Origin: CAYWWY01 sp964580185
GTDB taxonomy: Bacteria; Thermotogota; Thermotogae; MWEM01
DNA length: 64,000 nt
Direction: 5' to 3'
Assembly: GCA_964580185.1 (NCBI GenBank)
Contig: CAZOJQ010000004.1
Span: forward strand, 27,317 to 91,316
Shown: positions 50,644-60,346 of the stretch, piece after piece
Layout of the letters: each line of letters opens with the position of its first letter
Position numbering within the stretch: the first letter of the stretch is position 1
The notes under the pieces: generated by a model
Told to the model about the DNA's origin: nothing
What the model saw: the letters and a program-made list of their open reading frames with translations, nothing else
Databases searched by the model: none
Made by a program: the position numbers and the translations under genes

Positions 50644-51709
50644 AGCTTCCAAAATGTCTCGCTTGTCAAAGAACGAACAAAGATTGGCCTATCGTTTATT
50701 GCTTCCCTCATTCATCATTCTTGCTGTTATCGCTTTTTACCCCCTTTTCCAAGTGTTTTACACCAGTTTTACTGACCGGGTTTTCGCCAGCCAACGTGAA
50801 GTCCAATTTGTGGGACTTGATAATTACTTCTCTTTATTGGGAATGACGATTGTTGAGCTTCCCCCAATTATCGATGAAGAAACTGGCGAACACCTGAGAG
50901 ACCCAGATACAGGAGAATACCTTTATGAAAGACCGATTCGAATCTTGCCTCGGCAACCTGTTCGGTACCGAGAGGTATCTCAGTTCTCCTGGTTTGGGAA
51001 GAGATACGTTTTTGGCGCGAGAGATCCAATTTTCATCGACGCAATCGGCAACACACTCGTATTTACCGTTTTTTCCGTTATCCTTGAAACTCTTCTTGGA
51101 CTTGGTATTGCTTTGGTAGTACATAGCCATTTTAAAGGCAGAGGCGCAATGCGCGCGGTAATGCTAGTGCCATGGGCAGTCATCACAGTGGTCTCTGCGA
51201 GAATTTGGCAATGGATGTTAACCCCAAGCCGAGCGGGATTTTTTAACATGATTATGAGTCATTTGGGATTATCCGATGGGCAAACTGCCTTTCTAACCGT
51301 AGAGGCAATGCAGATGCCTGTTATGATTGCTGTAGACGTATGGAAAACCACTCCGTTTATGGCTTTATTGATTCTTGCAGGATTACAAACCATTCCCGGG
51401 GAATTATATGAAGCATGCCAGGTGGATGGCGCCAGCAAATTGCGTCAGTTTTTTTCAATTACCCTGCCTATGGTAAAACCTGCATTGTTTGTCGCATTGA
51501 TCTTCCGCACTCTAGATGCTTTGCGGGTGTTTGATGTGTTTCAGGTTCTTCTCGGCAATCGAAGGTATTCAATGGCCAGCTACAACTATTTCCAACTGAT
51601 CGGCAACCGGAATATGGGGCTTGCTTCCGCGATCGGAGTGATCATCTTCATTTTTATCTTTGTGTTCGCGGTTCTTTACATCCGGGCGATGGGGGTGGAT
51701 GAAGAATGA
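50636..51709 (+). CDS. Sugar ABC transporter permease, MalF type
   Basis: 357 residues, about six helices. The helix-1/helix-2 loop is enlarged (residues about 40-125) as in MalF-type subunits that contact the binding protein. The EAA loop is 'EACQVDGASKLRQFFSITLP'. It forms the channel of a trehalose/maltose-type importer with the permease that follows by ATGA overlap. The ATG is overlapped by a strong upstream short frame, suggesting coupling. No ATPase gene is present, so it probably uses a shared MsmK-like ATPase. Confidence 0.9.
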   Translation: MAKASKMSRLSKNEQRLAYRLLLPSFIILAVIAFYPLFQVFYTSFTDRVFASQREVQFVGLDNYFSLLGMTIVELPPIIDEETGEHLRDPDTGEYLYERPIRILPRQPVRYREVSQFSWFGKRYVFGARDPIFIDAIGNTLVFTVFSVILETLLGLGIALVVHSHFKGRGAMRAVMLVPWAVITVVSARIWQWMLTPSRAGFFNMIMSHLGLSDGQTAFLTVEAMQMPVMIAVDVWKTTPFMALLILAGLQTIPGELYEACQVDGASKLRQFFSITLPMVKPALFVALIFRTLDALRVFDVFQVLLGNRRYSMASYNYFQLIGNRNMGLASAIGVIIFIFIFVFAVLYIRAMGVDEE

Positions 51710-52575
51710 AGATGTCCAAGAAAGCGAAAAGTTCGTTTGGGAAGACATGTTTCTATATCCTTGTGGTCTTTATCTTTGTCTATATGCTTTTCCCATTCTA
51801 TTGGGCGGTAAATTCCTCCTTTAAATCCGAAGACCAACTCATGATGACCCCCGCAACCTGGGTTCCCCGCGATACACAAGGGAACTTCGCTCCGTATTTT
51901 CATAATTATATCGCTGTTTTCCAAGATGGTCAGTTCGTAAGGGCTATCTGGAACAGTACCATGGTAGCTGGTTTGACAACCCTATTTGCATTGTCAATCG
52001 GTTCTTTTGCCGCCTTTGCCCTTGGAAAACTCCGGTTCCGGGGCAAAAAGCCCAGTCTATATTTGATATTGGCCATGACTATGTTCCCGCAAGTAACAGT
52101 CCTTGCTGGTTTATACGCAGTGATTACTACTTTGAATCTACCGACGCACTTGAGTATGATCTTATCCTATATGATTTTTACTCTCCCGTTTACCACTTGG
52201 GTCATGACTGCTTTTTTTAAAAAACTCCCTGGAGAAATAATGCAATCTGCTTGGGTCGATGGCGCCACTCCGTTCCAAACCTTTTATTTGATTCTTTTAC
52301 CGTTGACTGCTCCTGCTTTGGTCACTACTGGTTTGCTCGCATTTATCGCAGCTTGGAATGAATATCTTTTTGCGCTAACCTTTACTTCCATTGATCCTTC
52401 TGCACGAACCATTCCTGTTGCAATATCTCTCTTTGGCGGTTCTGTGGCTCGTCAAGAACCTTTTGGCGAGATCATGGCTGCTGCTGTTGTAGTGACAATT
52501 CCCGTCGTGCTTTTGGTTTTGATTTTCCAAAGGAAAATCGTCGCTGGATTAACAGCAGGCGCGGTGAAAGGCTAG
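51706..52575 (+). CDS. Sugar ABC transporter permease, MalG type
   Basis: 289 residues, six helices, with the EAA loop 'QSAWVDGATPFQTFYLILLP' and the C-terminal 'FQRKIVAGLTAGAVKG' typical of MalG. It pairs with the MalF-type subunit upstream, which it overlaps by 4 nt. An 80-nt gap follows before the binding-protein gene. Confidence 0.92.
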   Translation: MKMSKKAKSSFGKTCFYILVVFIFVYMLFPFYWAVNSSFKSEDQLMMTPATWVPRDTQGNFAPYFHNYIAVFQDGQFVRAIWNSTMVAGLTTLFALSIGSFAAFALGKLRFRGKKPSLYLILAMTMFPQVTVLAGLYAVITTLNLPTHLSMILSYMIFTLPFTTWVMTAFFKKLPGEIMQSAWVDGATPFQTFYLILLPLTAPALVTTGLLAFIAAWNEYLFALTFTSIDPSARTIPVAISLFGGSVARQEPFGEIMAAAVVVTIPVVLLVLIFQRKIVAGLTAGAVKG

Positions 52576-52652
52576 CACCCATAACAGTACTTGCGTCTAA
52601 AAAACGAAAAATTAATGCTTCACCATCTTGAATCAATGAAGGAGGTACGAAC

Positions 52653-53915
52653 ATGAAAAAGTTGGTAATCGTCGTATTGGCCCTATGTATTTCTCTTGCA
52701 GTCATGGGGCAAACTGTCATCACCGTAGCAGCAGGCGCGGTAGGTATTGAGCTCGAACTCGCGAGAAAGGCTGCCGAACATTACATGAAGATCAACCCGG
52801 ATGTAACCGTTCGAGTGCTCGACACTCCGGACATGGTACAGGATCGCTTGGGCCTCTACTTACAATTCTTTGAAGCTCGGAGTCCTGAAGTTGATGTGTA
52901 TCAGATTGACGTAATTTGGCCTGGTGACTTGGCTGAGCACTTTGTCGACCTATACGATTATGGCGCAGAACGGCTTGTAAACATGCATTTCCCCGCGATC
53001 GTGGAGAATAACACAGTTGACGGAAGGCTTGTTGGGATCCCTTGGTTTACTGATGCAGGACTGTTGTATTACAGAACAGATCTGTTACAGAAGTATAACC
53101 TGAATCCTCCGAAAACATGGGATGAACTGGAACGAGCGGCAAGAATCATTCAAGACGGGGAAAGAGCCGCAGGGAATCGGGACTTTTGGGGATTTGTATG
53201 GCAAGGGAATGCTTATGAAGGATTGACTTGCGACGCTTTGGAATGGTTGGCATCCAATGATGGCGGATCAATCATCTCTCCAGACGGAGTCATAACTGTG
53301 AACAACCCCAACGCGGTTGAGATTCTTCAAAAAGCAAGAGGTTGGATTGGAACAATTTCTCCTCCCGGTGTCCTCGGAATGGCAGAAGAAGAATCCAGAG
53401 CAGTATGGCAAGCGGGGAATGCGGCGTTCATGAGAAACTGGCCATATGCTTATAGTCTTGGACATGCCGCCGATTCCGTTATTCGCGGCAAATTTGACGT
53501 TTCTCCCCTTCCTGCTGGTCGAAGCGGCGCTGGAGCAGCAACGCTTGGGGGTTGGCAGCTGGCAGTCAGCAAATACAGCAGAAACCCAGCTATCGCTGCT
53601 GAAGTGGCATTCTTCTTTGCCTCTTATGAAATGCAGAAAGACCGAGCGATTGTTGGGTCCTATAACCCAACAATTATGGCTCTCTACGCAGATCCTCAAG
53701 TGTTGAAAGCGACTCCATTCTTTGGCAGTCTTTATGATGTCTTCATCAATGCTGTAGCACGACCCTCAACCGCTACCGCTCCTAATTACAACGAAGTTTC
53801 AACACTCTTCTTCCGAGCGGTTCATTCTGTTCTCCGAGGAGACAAACGAGCTATGGATGCATTGGAGGAGTTGGAACTGGATTTGCAGGATTTAACCGGT
53901 TTTCCTGTGCAGTAA
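52653..53915 (+). CDS. Trehalose/maltose-type sugar-binding protein
   Basis: 420 residues, signal peptide 1-19 (MKKLVIVVLALCISLAVMG). 'ARSPEVDVYQIDVIWPGDLA', 'GIPWFTDAGLLYYRTDLLQK', 'YEGLTCDALEWLASNDGG' and 'AAFMRNWPYAYSL' are close to the Thermus/Thermococcus trehalose/maltose-binding protein family, including residues of the sugar site. It delivers oligosaccharide to the two permeases encoded upstream; the order permease-permease-binding protein is the reverse of most mal operons. AAGGAGG precedes the ATG, and a terminator follows. Confidence 0.9.
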   Translation: MKKLVIVVLALCISLAVMGQTVITVAAGAVGIELELARKAAEHYMKINPDVTVRVLDTPDMVQDRLGLYLQFFEARSPEVDVYQIDVIWPGDLAEHFVDLYDYGAERLVNMHFPAIVENNTVDGRLVGIPWFTDAGLLYYRTDLLQKYNLNPPKTWDELERAARIIQDGERAAGNRDFWGFVWQGNAYEGLTCDALEWLASNDGGSIISPDGVITVNNPNAVEILQKARGWIGTISPPGVLGMAEEESRAVWQAGNAAFMRNWPYAYSLGHAADSVIRGKFDVSPLPAGRSGAGAATLGGWQLAVSKYSRNPAIAAEVAFFFASYEMQKDRAIVGSYNPTIMALYADPQVLKATPFFGSLYDVFINAVARPSTATAPNYNEVSTLFFRAVHSVLRGDKRAMDALEELELDLQDLTGFPVQ

Positions 53916-53940
53916 TTCATTAAGAGATCATTAGTTCTAT

Positions 53941-53977
53941 GGGCTGTAGCAATGAATGCTGCGGCCCTTTTTTTATA
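53941..53977 (+). terminator. Rho-independent terminator of the sugar ABC operon
   Basis: GGGCTGTAGCA-ATGAA-TGCTGCGGCCC forms a GC-rich stem with mismatches followed by seven T. It ends the transporter transcript 26 nt after the binding-protein stop codon. Confidence 0.8.
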
Positions 53978-54032
53978 TTTTCAATCAGAATCTGAATGGT
54001 CCATGGTTTTTTTTGCGCGCACGAAATTCGTT

Positions 54033-54776
54033 TTATTGAGAAACCAACAGGATCCGTTGCGCCGCGTTCTGTGCAATAGGCAATTGATCGATGGTTGCTC
54101 CAATAAATGCGATTGGATCGGGAGGCGTCCATTTTGATTTCTCCTCTTTCCACCTTGAGATTTCTTCAATCACAGCAAGATTTGCATATGCTTTTTGAAG
54201 GAGGATGAGGTCTTCACGAGAAACCGGAATCACTTCCGTTCGCCCGGAAAAAGAGTCCTGTGCGCTATTGTAGGCATCAAATTGAATCCCATGCAGATAC
54301 AGCTCTTGTGCTAAATATTTGATTACAGGGACCCAGTGCTCAGCTGGGATATAACCCGGGATCGAACCCACATACCCCAAATCCCTGTTGAAGAATACGG
54401 AAGCTGGTGTTCCCCGAATTCCGAAGATTCCAAACAACTCTTCATATGTATAGAATGGTGCGTCACTATCATATCTTCCTGTTTCGATATCCAACCTTCC
54501 TCGGAGAGTACGATCTGCATAAATTTCCACCACAACGAATTCCCGCCCGTGAATCATCATCACTTCGGGGTCTTGAAATGTCTCGTTTATCAATAATGAG
54601 CAATAAAAGCAGTTCCTGCTGCTAAATACAACAATAACCCCTTTATTCATGATCCGTGCAGCTTCAAATGCAAGATCGAACTGATTGTTTAAAATGGTCG
54701 TGTTTGAATAGACAGCCTGTACCGCCACGAAAAACGTCATCACTATCATTCCGATTAACAGGGGCTTTCTTTTCAC
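54033..54776 (-). CDS. Exported thioredoxin-fold protein
   Basis: 247 residues. An N-terminal membrane or signal segment (about 5-24, 'LIGMIVMTFFVAVQAVY') precedes a thioredoxin-like domain with 'VIVVFSSRNCFYCSLLINET' (CFYC) and the cis-Pro loop 'IFGIRGTPASVFF'. The last 100 residues are an unrecognised helical tail. It probably works outside the cytoplasmic membrane in disulphide or metal-thiol chemistry, receiving electrons from CcdA encoded just upstream (14-nt gap). GTG at 54776 has GGGAGG 7 nt before it and was chosen over a TTG two codons earlier. Confidence 0.8.
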   Translation of the reverse strand: MKRKPLLIGMIVMTFFVAVQAVYSNTTILNNQFDLAFEAARIMNKGVIVVFSSRNCFYCSLLINETFQDPEVMMIHGREFVVVEIYADRTLRGRLDIETGRYDSDAPFYTYEELFGIFGIRGTPASVFFNRDLGYVGSIPGYIPAEHWVPVIKYLAQELYLHGIQFDAYNSAQDSFSGRTEVIPVSREDLILLQKAYANLAVIEEISRWKEEKSKWTPPDPIAFIGATIDQLPIAQNAAQRILLVSQ

Positions 54777-54789
54777 AGTCAAACCTCCC

Positions 54790-55473
54790 TTATCCGAGTT
54801 GAAGTGTATTCAATAAACCCGTAACCATAAGTATCCCAACAACAATCAACAATAGGCCTCCAATCCAACGTAACGCTTTTTCATGATTCATGATCCAGGG
54901 GATCCAACGATAAAGAATCGATAAGAAGACCGATACAAAAAAAAGCGGGATGCTGAATCCAAGTGCATATAGCGCAAGCAAAGCCGATCCTCGTGAAATA
55001 CTCCCCGATTGGGCCGCAATAGTTAGAATCGATCCTAGAACTGGGCTTACGCAAGGAACCCAAACAAAGGAGATAGCTACTCCCATAAAGAAGGCGCCCC
55101 AAAAGCCCTTCACCGCCCTCGCGGGTGACTTACGAACCAGTTGAAGACGAGGCAATCGAAACCAACCAAGATACGCAAAACCAAGCAGAATTATTATGCT
55201 TCCACCAATCCAGGCAACCCAGCGTTCAACCTGGACGAATAAAGAACCGAATGCCCCAGTCAACGCACCCAAAAGGATAAAAACCAATGAGAGCCCGAAA
55301 ATAAATCCAAATCCCCTCCAAACACGGTCCCACTTCTCCCTTGTTCCTCCCATTAGGTACCCAATAAATCCCGGCATAACAGGAAAAATGCATGGAGAAA
55401 AGAAACTAAGCAATCCTCCGAAAAACGCAGCGGAAAAGCTTACCGATGTTACAAGAGCAAAAGATCCTTCCAT
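54790..55473 (-). CDS. ccdA: CcdA-type thiol-disulphide electron transporter
   Basis: 227 residues, six helices. The two redox cysteines are in 'FFSPCIFPVMPGFIGYL' (helix 1) and 'FVWVPCVSPVLGSIL' (helix 4), the SPC and PC signatures of CcdA. It carries electrons from cytoplasmic thioredoxin, such as that recycled by TrxB, to exported thiol proteins. The start ATG at 55473 has GGAGGAATCCT upstream; the longer frame overlaps rluD and is rejected. Its partner is the following thioredoxin-like gene. Confidence 0.92.
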   Translation of the reverse strand: MEGSFALVTSVSFSAAFFGGLLSFFSPCIFPVMPGFIGYLMGGTREKWDRVWRGFGFIFGLSLVFILLGALTGAFGSLFVQVERWVAWIGGSIIILLGFAYLGWFRLPRLQLVRKSPARAVKGFWGAFFMGVAISFVWVPCVSPVLGSILTIAAQSGSISRGSALLALYALGFSIPLFFVSVFLSILYRWIPWIMNHEKALRWIGGLLLIVVGILMVTGLLNTLQLG

Positions 55474-55550
55474 AGGATTCCTCCGTGTATCAGACTTATT
55501 TATACCCCGCCAGGGTATGGAAAAATTGACGAAAAACCATCCAGCATTAT

Positions 55551-56531
55551 TTATTCGGTTGTGGGAATGTTTCGATAAGCCCTTCTTAAAAAGGAAGAGA
55601 AGTCTAGGGGTATTGGAGCGGTAAACTCCATCCATTGGTCTGAGGTAGGATGAAATATTCCCAACCGGGCAGCATGAAGCATCTGCCTTTGGACATGGAA
55701 TAGACTTGCGTCGGAAAGGTCTCCATATAAAAAATCACCGACAATCGGATGATTGATGGATTTGAAGTGAACGCGAATCTGATGCATTCTCCCGGTTCGA
55801 ATTCGAACCAATACCAATGAAATCTCCTGCTGAGTTTCCAGCAAAACTCTCCAACTGGTAAAGGATTCTTTCCCATTTTCATGAACCATCATTTTTAACC
55901 GATTGTTGGGACTCCTTGAAAGTGGTCTTTCGATTGTGCCTTCTTTCGGGGACAAGATCCCTTTAACCAAAGCGAGATATTCTTTTTTGGTTCTTCTGTA
56001 CCGGAATTGATTGGAAAGATGGTGGTGGGCATTGATGGTTTTGGCAACAACCATAACCCCGGAAGTGTCCTTATCCAGTCGGTGAACGATTCCGGGTCGA
56101 ACTCCTTGATCGGCATTATAAAAATCTTGACAATGGAATAGCAACGCATTTACAAGTGTCCCCGAAGTTTTGTGAGGGACTGGATGAACAATCATTCCAT
56201 GAGGTTTGTTAACCACAACAAGATCCGGGTCTTCATAGAGGATTGATATCGGAAGGTTTTCGGGAAGGATTTCAGTTACAGCAGGTGTCGGAACCTCAAT
56301 AGAGACAACATCGTTTTCTTGTACCAAGTAAGCCGGTTTCTTTTGGAATCCTTCAACGAGGACTTTTTTTTCTTTGATCGCTCTCTGAATCATGGTCCGA
56401 GAAATCCAAGAGGGTACCATGCAAACAAGGAATTTGTCTAGCCGATGTTTCGCATAACTCGGAGTTACGCGAAACTCGAGGATCTCTTGGTCAATAGAGG
56501 TGGATTCCCGTTTTTCATTTGCATGGGTCAT
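55551..56531 (-). CDS. rluD: 23S rRNA pseudouridine synthase, RluD family
   Basis: 326 residues. An N-terminal S4 domain ('AKHRLDKFLVCMVPSW') precedes the catalytic part: the Asp is in 'IVHRLDKDTSGVMVVAK', with 'RTGRMHQIRVHF' and 'HPIVGDFLYG' conserved. It makes pseudouridines in helix 69 of 23S rRNA or related sites. The ATG overlaps the smc stop codon by 4 nt (ATGA). Confidence 0.93.
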   Translation of the reverse strand: MTHANEKRESTSIDQEILEFRVTPSYAKHRLDKFLVCMVPSWISRTMIQRAIKEKKVLVEGFQKKPAYLVQENDVVSIEVPTPAVTEILPENLPISILYEDPDLVVVNKPHGMIVHPVPHKTSGTLVNALLFHCQDFYNADQGVRPGIVHRLDKDTSGVMVVAKTINAHHHLSNQFRYRRTKKEYLALVKGILSPKEGTIERPLSRSPNNRLKMMVHENGKESFTSWRVLLETQQEISLVLVRIRTGRMHQIRVHFKSINHPIVGDFLYGDLSDASLFHVQRQMLHAARLGIFHPTSDQWMEFTAPIPLDFSSFLRRAYRNIPTTE

Positions 56532-59500
56532 ACCGCATACTGTTCCAACTCGACAGACATTACCATCGATACACCATGAGACTGAGTGATGCCATACATG
56601 CGATCAGCTACTTCCATAACAAGCTTGTTGTGCGTGATGACTATGAATTGAGCAATCCCTTTGTATTTTTCCACCAACAATTTTAATCTTTCTGCATTGA
56701 AGTCATCAAGAGCCGCATCAACTTCATCCAGAATATAAAAAGGACTGGGATTGATTCGTAGCATCGCAAACACAAGAGCTATTCCTACGAGAGATTTTTC
56801 CCCGCCAGATAGAAGGTACATTTTTTGTAGTTTTTTTCCTGGCCGACGAACAACGATTTCAATGCCTGTTTCAAGAATGTCTTCATGAGGTATTAAGCGA
56901 AGCTCACCGGTTCCTCCTCCGAAGAGAGTCCCGATCATCTCGTTGAAATTTTCATTGATTTGCTGAAGGGTTTTCAAGAAGATCTCTTTTGCTTCCTGAT
57001 CCGTTTTATCCAAAAGCTCTTCCAGAGATTTTTTGGCAGTCAGAAGATCTACCTGTTGATTCGACATATCTGTATGCCGCTGGTCAACATCATTGTATTC
57101 ATCAATTGCAGTCAGATCAACACTTCCCAAGTACTTGATCTTTTTTTCCAAATCCTGGACAATTTCCTCGAGCTGGTCCACATGTTCCGGCTCTCTAATA
57201 CAATCGAGTAACTCGTCTTCTGTAATCCCTGCATGTCTCATTCGATCATGGAGCGTCTGATTCCGAAAATCCAGTTGCTGATTCTGAAGATCTGCCTGAT
57301 GACTCTTTTCTCGCAATTCTTCCCTTTGCTCTTTTAATTCGGCCAGTTCTTTTTCCAAGTCATGGATTTGCTGTGTTTTCTGTTGTCGATCCTGCTGTTG
57401 ATCTTTTATATTCGCAAAAAGGGTTTCCATTTCTTTTTTCAGTGATTGGAGTTCTGTGTTCAGTTCTTGGATTTTTCCCCTTTGCTCACCAATCTCATGT
57501 TCCAGCTCTTTTTTCCGGATTCTTAACACATCGGCGTCTTCAATGGATCCCTCCAAAGCAGATTGAGTATCCTTGATCTCTTGATTGTATTGGCGTTCTC
57601 GCTCTTGAAGGGTATTTTGGTTCAATCGGAATTCGTCGATCTCGGACTGCAATTCTGCAATCCGTTGTTTCTGTTCTTTCAGAATTTCGGACGACTGGGA
57701 ATACTCGGTTTCGATTTGGTGATTTTCCGTTTGGATCTCTGCGACTCGGGCAGTAATCTGCTCTCTTCTCGCTTGAGCACCATCCATTTTTGCTAGATAG
57801 TCAATCCGTAAACTCTCTAATTGGTCTGTTTCTTTCTCTAATTCAGCAATCGCAGAAGTGAGTTCTTGGACCGTCCGTTTTATGGACGCGTTTTTCATCA
57901 TAATTTCGTTTAATTGGCCTTCTAAGTGGTTCCTGAGCTGTGTTGACTCGTTCTTCTCCTGAATCATCTTTTTTTCTTTTCTTTGGGCTTGGTTCATATG
58001 GTCTTGAAGGGTTTCGATTTCTTCAGCCACTTCTTGAAGCCTTCGGTTTCTGGCCAACAGAGAAGAGCGAGGATCAATTTGGTAACTCCCCCCTGTTATC
58101 GCTCCGCGAGAAGCGATCATTTGTCCGTCCAAAGACACCATCGGATTTTTGAGTCCTTGATTTTTCCTCAGTTCGAGTCCATCTTCCAACGTTTTTACAA
58201 CTACGGTATCTCCAAACAAAAAGGTAGGAAGAATCGAAAACTCCTCTCCCACTTTTACTAAATCGGTGGCGTATCCCACAAACCCTGGATGCTTTTGCAG
58301 TGCAGTGTTTACGACTACGGGGCGATAATCAAGGGTATCCAGAGGAAGAAAAGTTGCGCGACCAAGCTGATTTTCTTTCAAGAGGTGCACAGCATGTTTG
58401 GCTGTATCCGTATCGACTGTGACAATGTTTTGTGATCGAGCCCCAAGGATTACTTCTAAAGCAACCTCATACTGAGGATCGACTTCAAGGATGTTTGCTA
58501 CAATATCGATCATATTCCGAAGATGCGGATCGCTCTCTTTGGCTTGGAATAGAGCTTTAACAGGACGGTGAAATCCCGTGAATTCCTTTATCTGCCGATC
58601 AATCACTGCTTTTTCTGCTTCCAGGTGTTTCAAGTTTTGCATCATCTCATACCGTTGGTTCTCTAGCGCTCGGATGGACTGTTCGATCTGTTGGACTTTC
58701 GACCTCGCTTCTTGGAGCATCTGTAAAGTGACCTCTTCTTCCTGAGACCCCAAAACGCTGTGCTCTCGTAATTCATTAAGTTCCTGATTCATCCCTTCCA
58801 ATCGTTGGCTTTTCGAATCCATTTGACTCTGCAATACTGAAAGGCGTTTCTCATGATCTTCGATCATATCTTTCAATCGTTGGTCCTCATTGTCTAGCTT
58901 TCCCGTTTCCTTTTCGTTTTTGCTTAAAACATCTTGGAGTTCCATCATTTTCTGTTGATCTTCTGAATAATCGCCCAGAATCGACTCTTTCTGTTCTTCT
59001 AGCTCCTCCAACTTGTGAGTAACCATCTGAAGATCTTCTATAAGAGTCTTATAGATCCGCGATAACTCTTCTTTTCTTTGTGTTGATTTCTGTCGGTGTT
59101 GCTCTAGTTGGTCCAATCGCGTTGTTGTCTCGACAAAAGTGGTTTCTCTTTCGGAAAGCTTTGTTTGGAAGATTTCTCGGAGTTCGTTAAGATGATTTTG
59201 CCTTTGTTTGTGTTCTTCAAGGATTTCGGTGAAACTCTGTGCTTCTTGATCAACTTGGGAAAAGGCTTCCCGAAGTTGATTCCAACGGGATTCTACTTGA
59301 ACCAAGGTTTTCTGAATTTCCTTCATTTTCTCATGATCTTGATCGTTTTGGTGATCCAAAGATACACGTACACTGGTTATCTCACTCTGAATGATCGAAA
59401 AGAGCGAAAGATGGTGTTCCCTAAGGTCTTTTGAGTATTCCTGATACTTTTCTGCTCGTTTGGCCTTCAAATATAAGGATCTTTTTTGCTTGTCCAGCTC

Positions 59501-60070
59501 ATCCAAGATATCTTGGAGGCGGGTTATGTTTTCTTCGGTCACCGTTAAGCGGGATAATGTCTCTTTCTTTCTTTGTTTGTAAATTGCAATCCCCGCAGCT
59601 TCTTCAATCAGCAGTCGGATTTCTTCCGGAGAACTGTTTAGAATTTTATCGATTCTTCCCTGACCTACAATCGAATAGAGTTCTTTTCCAGCTCCTGTCC
59701 CCGCAAACAATTCTTTGATATCTTTCAGTCTCACTTTTTCATCGTTTATTAAGTATGTATTTTTTCCATCACGTGTCAACTCTCTTGTTACTTCAATGAC
59801 GCTTGCGTCTTTTTTCCTGAAGGCTAGAGTAACGCAAGCAGTTGAAGAAGAGGATAAACCATCGCTACCAGCAAAAAGAACATCAGAGCGTTCGTTTGCT
59901 CGGATATTTTTTAGTGACTGTTCTCCAAACAACCATAAAATCGCATCGACGATGTTAGATTTCCCGCTGCCATTGGGGCCTACAATAGATGTAATCCCTT
60001 CGGAAAGACGTAAAGAAATGGGTCTAGCGAAAGATTTGAACCCAGATAGTCTGATTTCTTCCAAATTCAT
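56528..60070 (-). CDS. smc: Chromosome segregation protein SMC
   Basis: 1180 residues. Walker A is 'IVGPNGSGKSNIVDAI' (about residues 27-42), long coiled coils run about 165-505 and 670-1000, the hinge lies between ('GRATFLPLDTL', 'FVGYATDLV'), and the C-terminal half-ATPase has 'LLSGGEKSLVGIAL' and Walker B 'FYILDEVDAALDDFN'. It condenses and separates chromosomes; ScpA and ScpB are not adjacent. The start at 60070 was chosen because the 33 codons upstream contain the promoter and do not match the family. Confidence 0.97.
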   Translation of the reverse strand: MNLEEIRLSGFKSFARPISLRLSEGITSIVGPNGSGKSNIVDAILWLFGEQSLKNIRANERSDVLFAGSDGLSSSSTACVTLAFRKKDASVIEVTRELTRDGKNTYLINDEKVRLKDIKELFAGTGAGKELYSIVGQGRIDKILNSSPEEIRLLIEEAAGIAIYKQRKKETLSRLTVTEENITRLQDILDELDKQKRSLYLKAKRAEKYQEYSKDLREHHLSLFSIIQSEITSVRVSLDHQNDQDHEKMKEIQKTLVQVESRWNQLREAFSQVDQEAQSFTEILEEHKQRQNHLNELREIFQTKLSERETTFVETTTRLDQLEQHRQKSTQRKEELSRIYKTLIEDLQMVTHKLEELEEQKESILGDYSEDQQKMMELQDVLSKNEKETGKLDNEDQRLKDMIEDHEKRLSVLQSQMDSKSQRLEGMNQELNELREHSVLGSQEEEVTLQMLQEARSKVQQIEQSIRALENQRYEMMQNLKHLEAEKAVIDRQIKEFTGFHRPVKALFQAKESDPHLRNMIDIVANILEVDPQYEVALEVILGARSQNIVTVDTDTAKHAVHLLKENQLGRATFLPLDTLDYRPVVVNTALQKHPGFVGYATDLVKVGEEFSILPTFLFGDTVVVKTLEDGLELRKNQGLKNPMVSLDGQMIASRGAITGGSYQIDPRSSLLARNRRLQEVAEEIETLQDHMNQAQRKEKKMIQEKNESTQLRNHLEGQLNEIMMKNASIKRTVQELTSAIAELEKETDQLESLRIDYLAKMDGAQARREQITARVAEIQTENHQIETEYSQSSEILKEQKQRIAELQSEIDEFRLNQNTLQERERQYNQEIKDTQSALEGSIEDADVLRIRKKELEHEIGEQRGKIQELNTELQSLKKEMETLFANIKDQQQDRQQKTQQIHDLEKELAELKEQREELREKSHQADLQNQQLDFRNQTLHDRMRHAGITEDELLDCIREPEHVDQLEEIVQDLEKKIKYLGSVDLTAIDEYNDVDQRHTDMSNQQVDLLTAKKSLEELLDKTDQEAKEIFLKTLQQINENFNEMIGTLFGGGTGELRLIPHEDILETGIEIVVRRPGKKLQKMYLLSGGEKSLVGIALVFAMLRINPSPFYILDEVDAALDDFNAERLKLLVEKYKGIAQFIVITHNKLVMEVADRMYGITQSHGVSMVMSVELEQYAV

Positions 60071-60125
60071 AGGAACGCCCCCCCAAAATAAAACCGGAAC
60101 CCAACAAGAATACCCCTCACAGCGG

Positions 60126-60134
60126 ATTATACCA
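60126..60134 (-). promoter_or_regulatory. Extended -10 promoter of smc
   Basis: TGGTATAAT on the minus strand, about 56 nt before the smc ATG. This placement supports the shorter smc start. Confidence 0.6.
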
Positions 60135-60275
60135 TGAACCGTACTGATTTTCCAACTTTTCCCATACAATGGATCTCTTTCTCTACCGATCCGATTCCCT
60201 CCTTGTTTTCAGGATTTCATTTTTTTCGCAATCAAAGGGTTCATCCATTTTCTCGGCCAGAAAAGAGGTGGGATA

Positions 60276-60284
60276 TGGTATAAT
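60276..60284 (+). promoter_or_regulatory. Extended -10 promoter of the pullulanase gene
   Basis: TGGTATAAT, about 63 nt before the ATG at 60347. It points away from the smc promoter 140 nt to the left. Confidence 0.6.
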
Positions 60285-60346
60285 TTTCTATCCCTCAGAT
60301 CTACTGAAAACCGAAAACCAAAAAGGAATGATAAGGAGGCGTTCGG

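Noticed and set aside
60071..60169. 33-codon extension of SMC
   Set aside because: It contains the TGGTATAAT promoter and does not resemble SMC N-termini, which start at MNLEEIRLSGFKS here.
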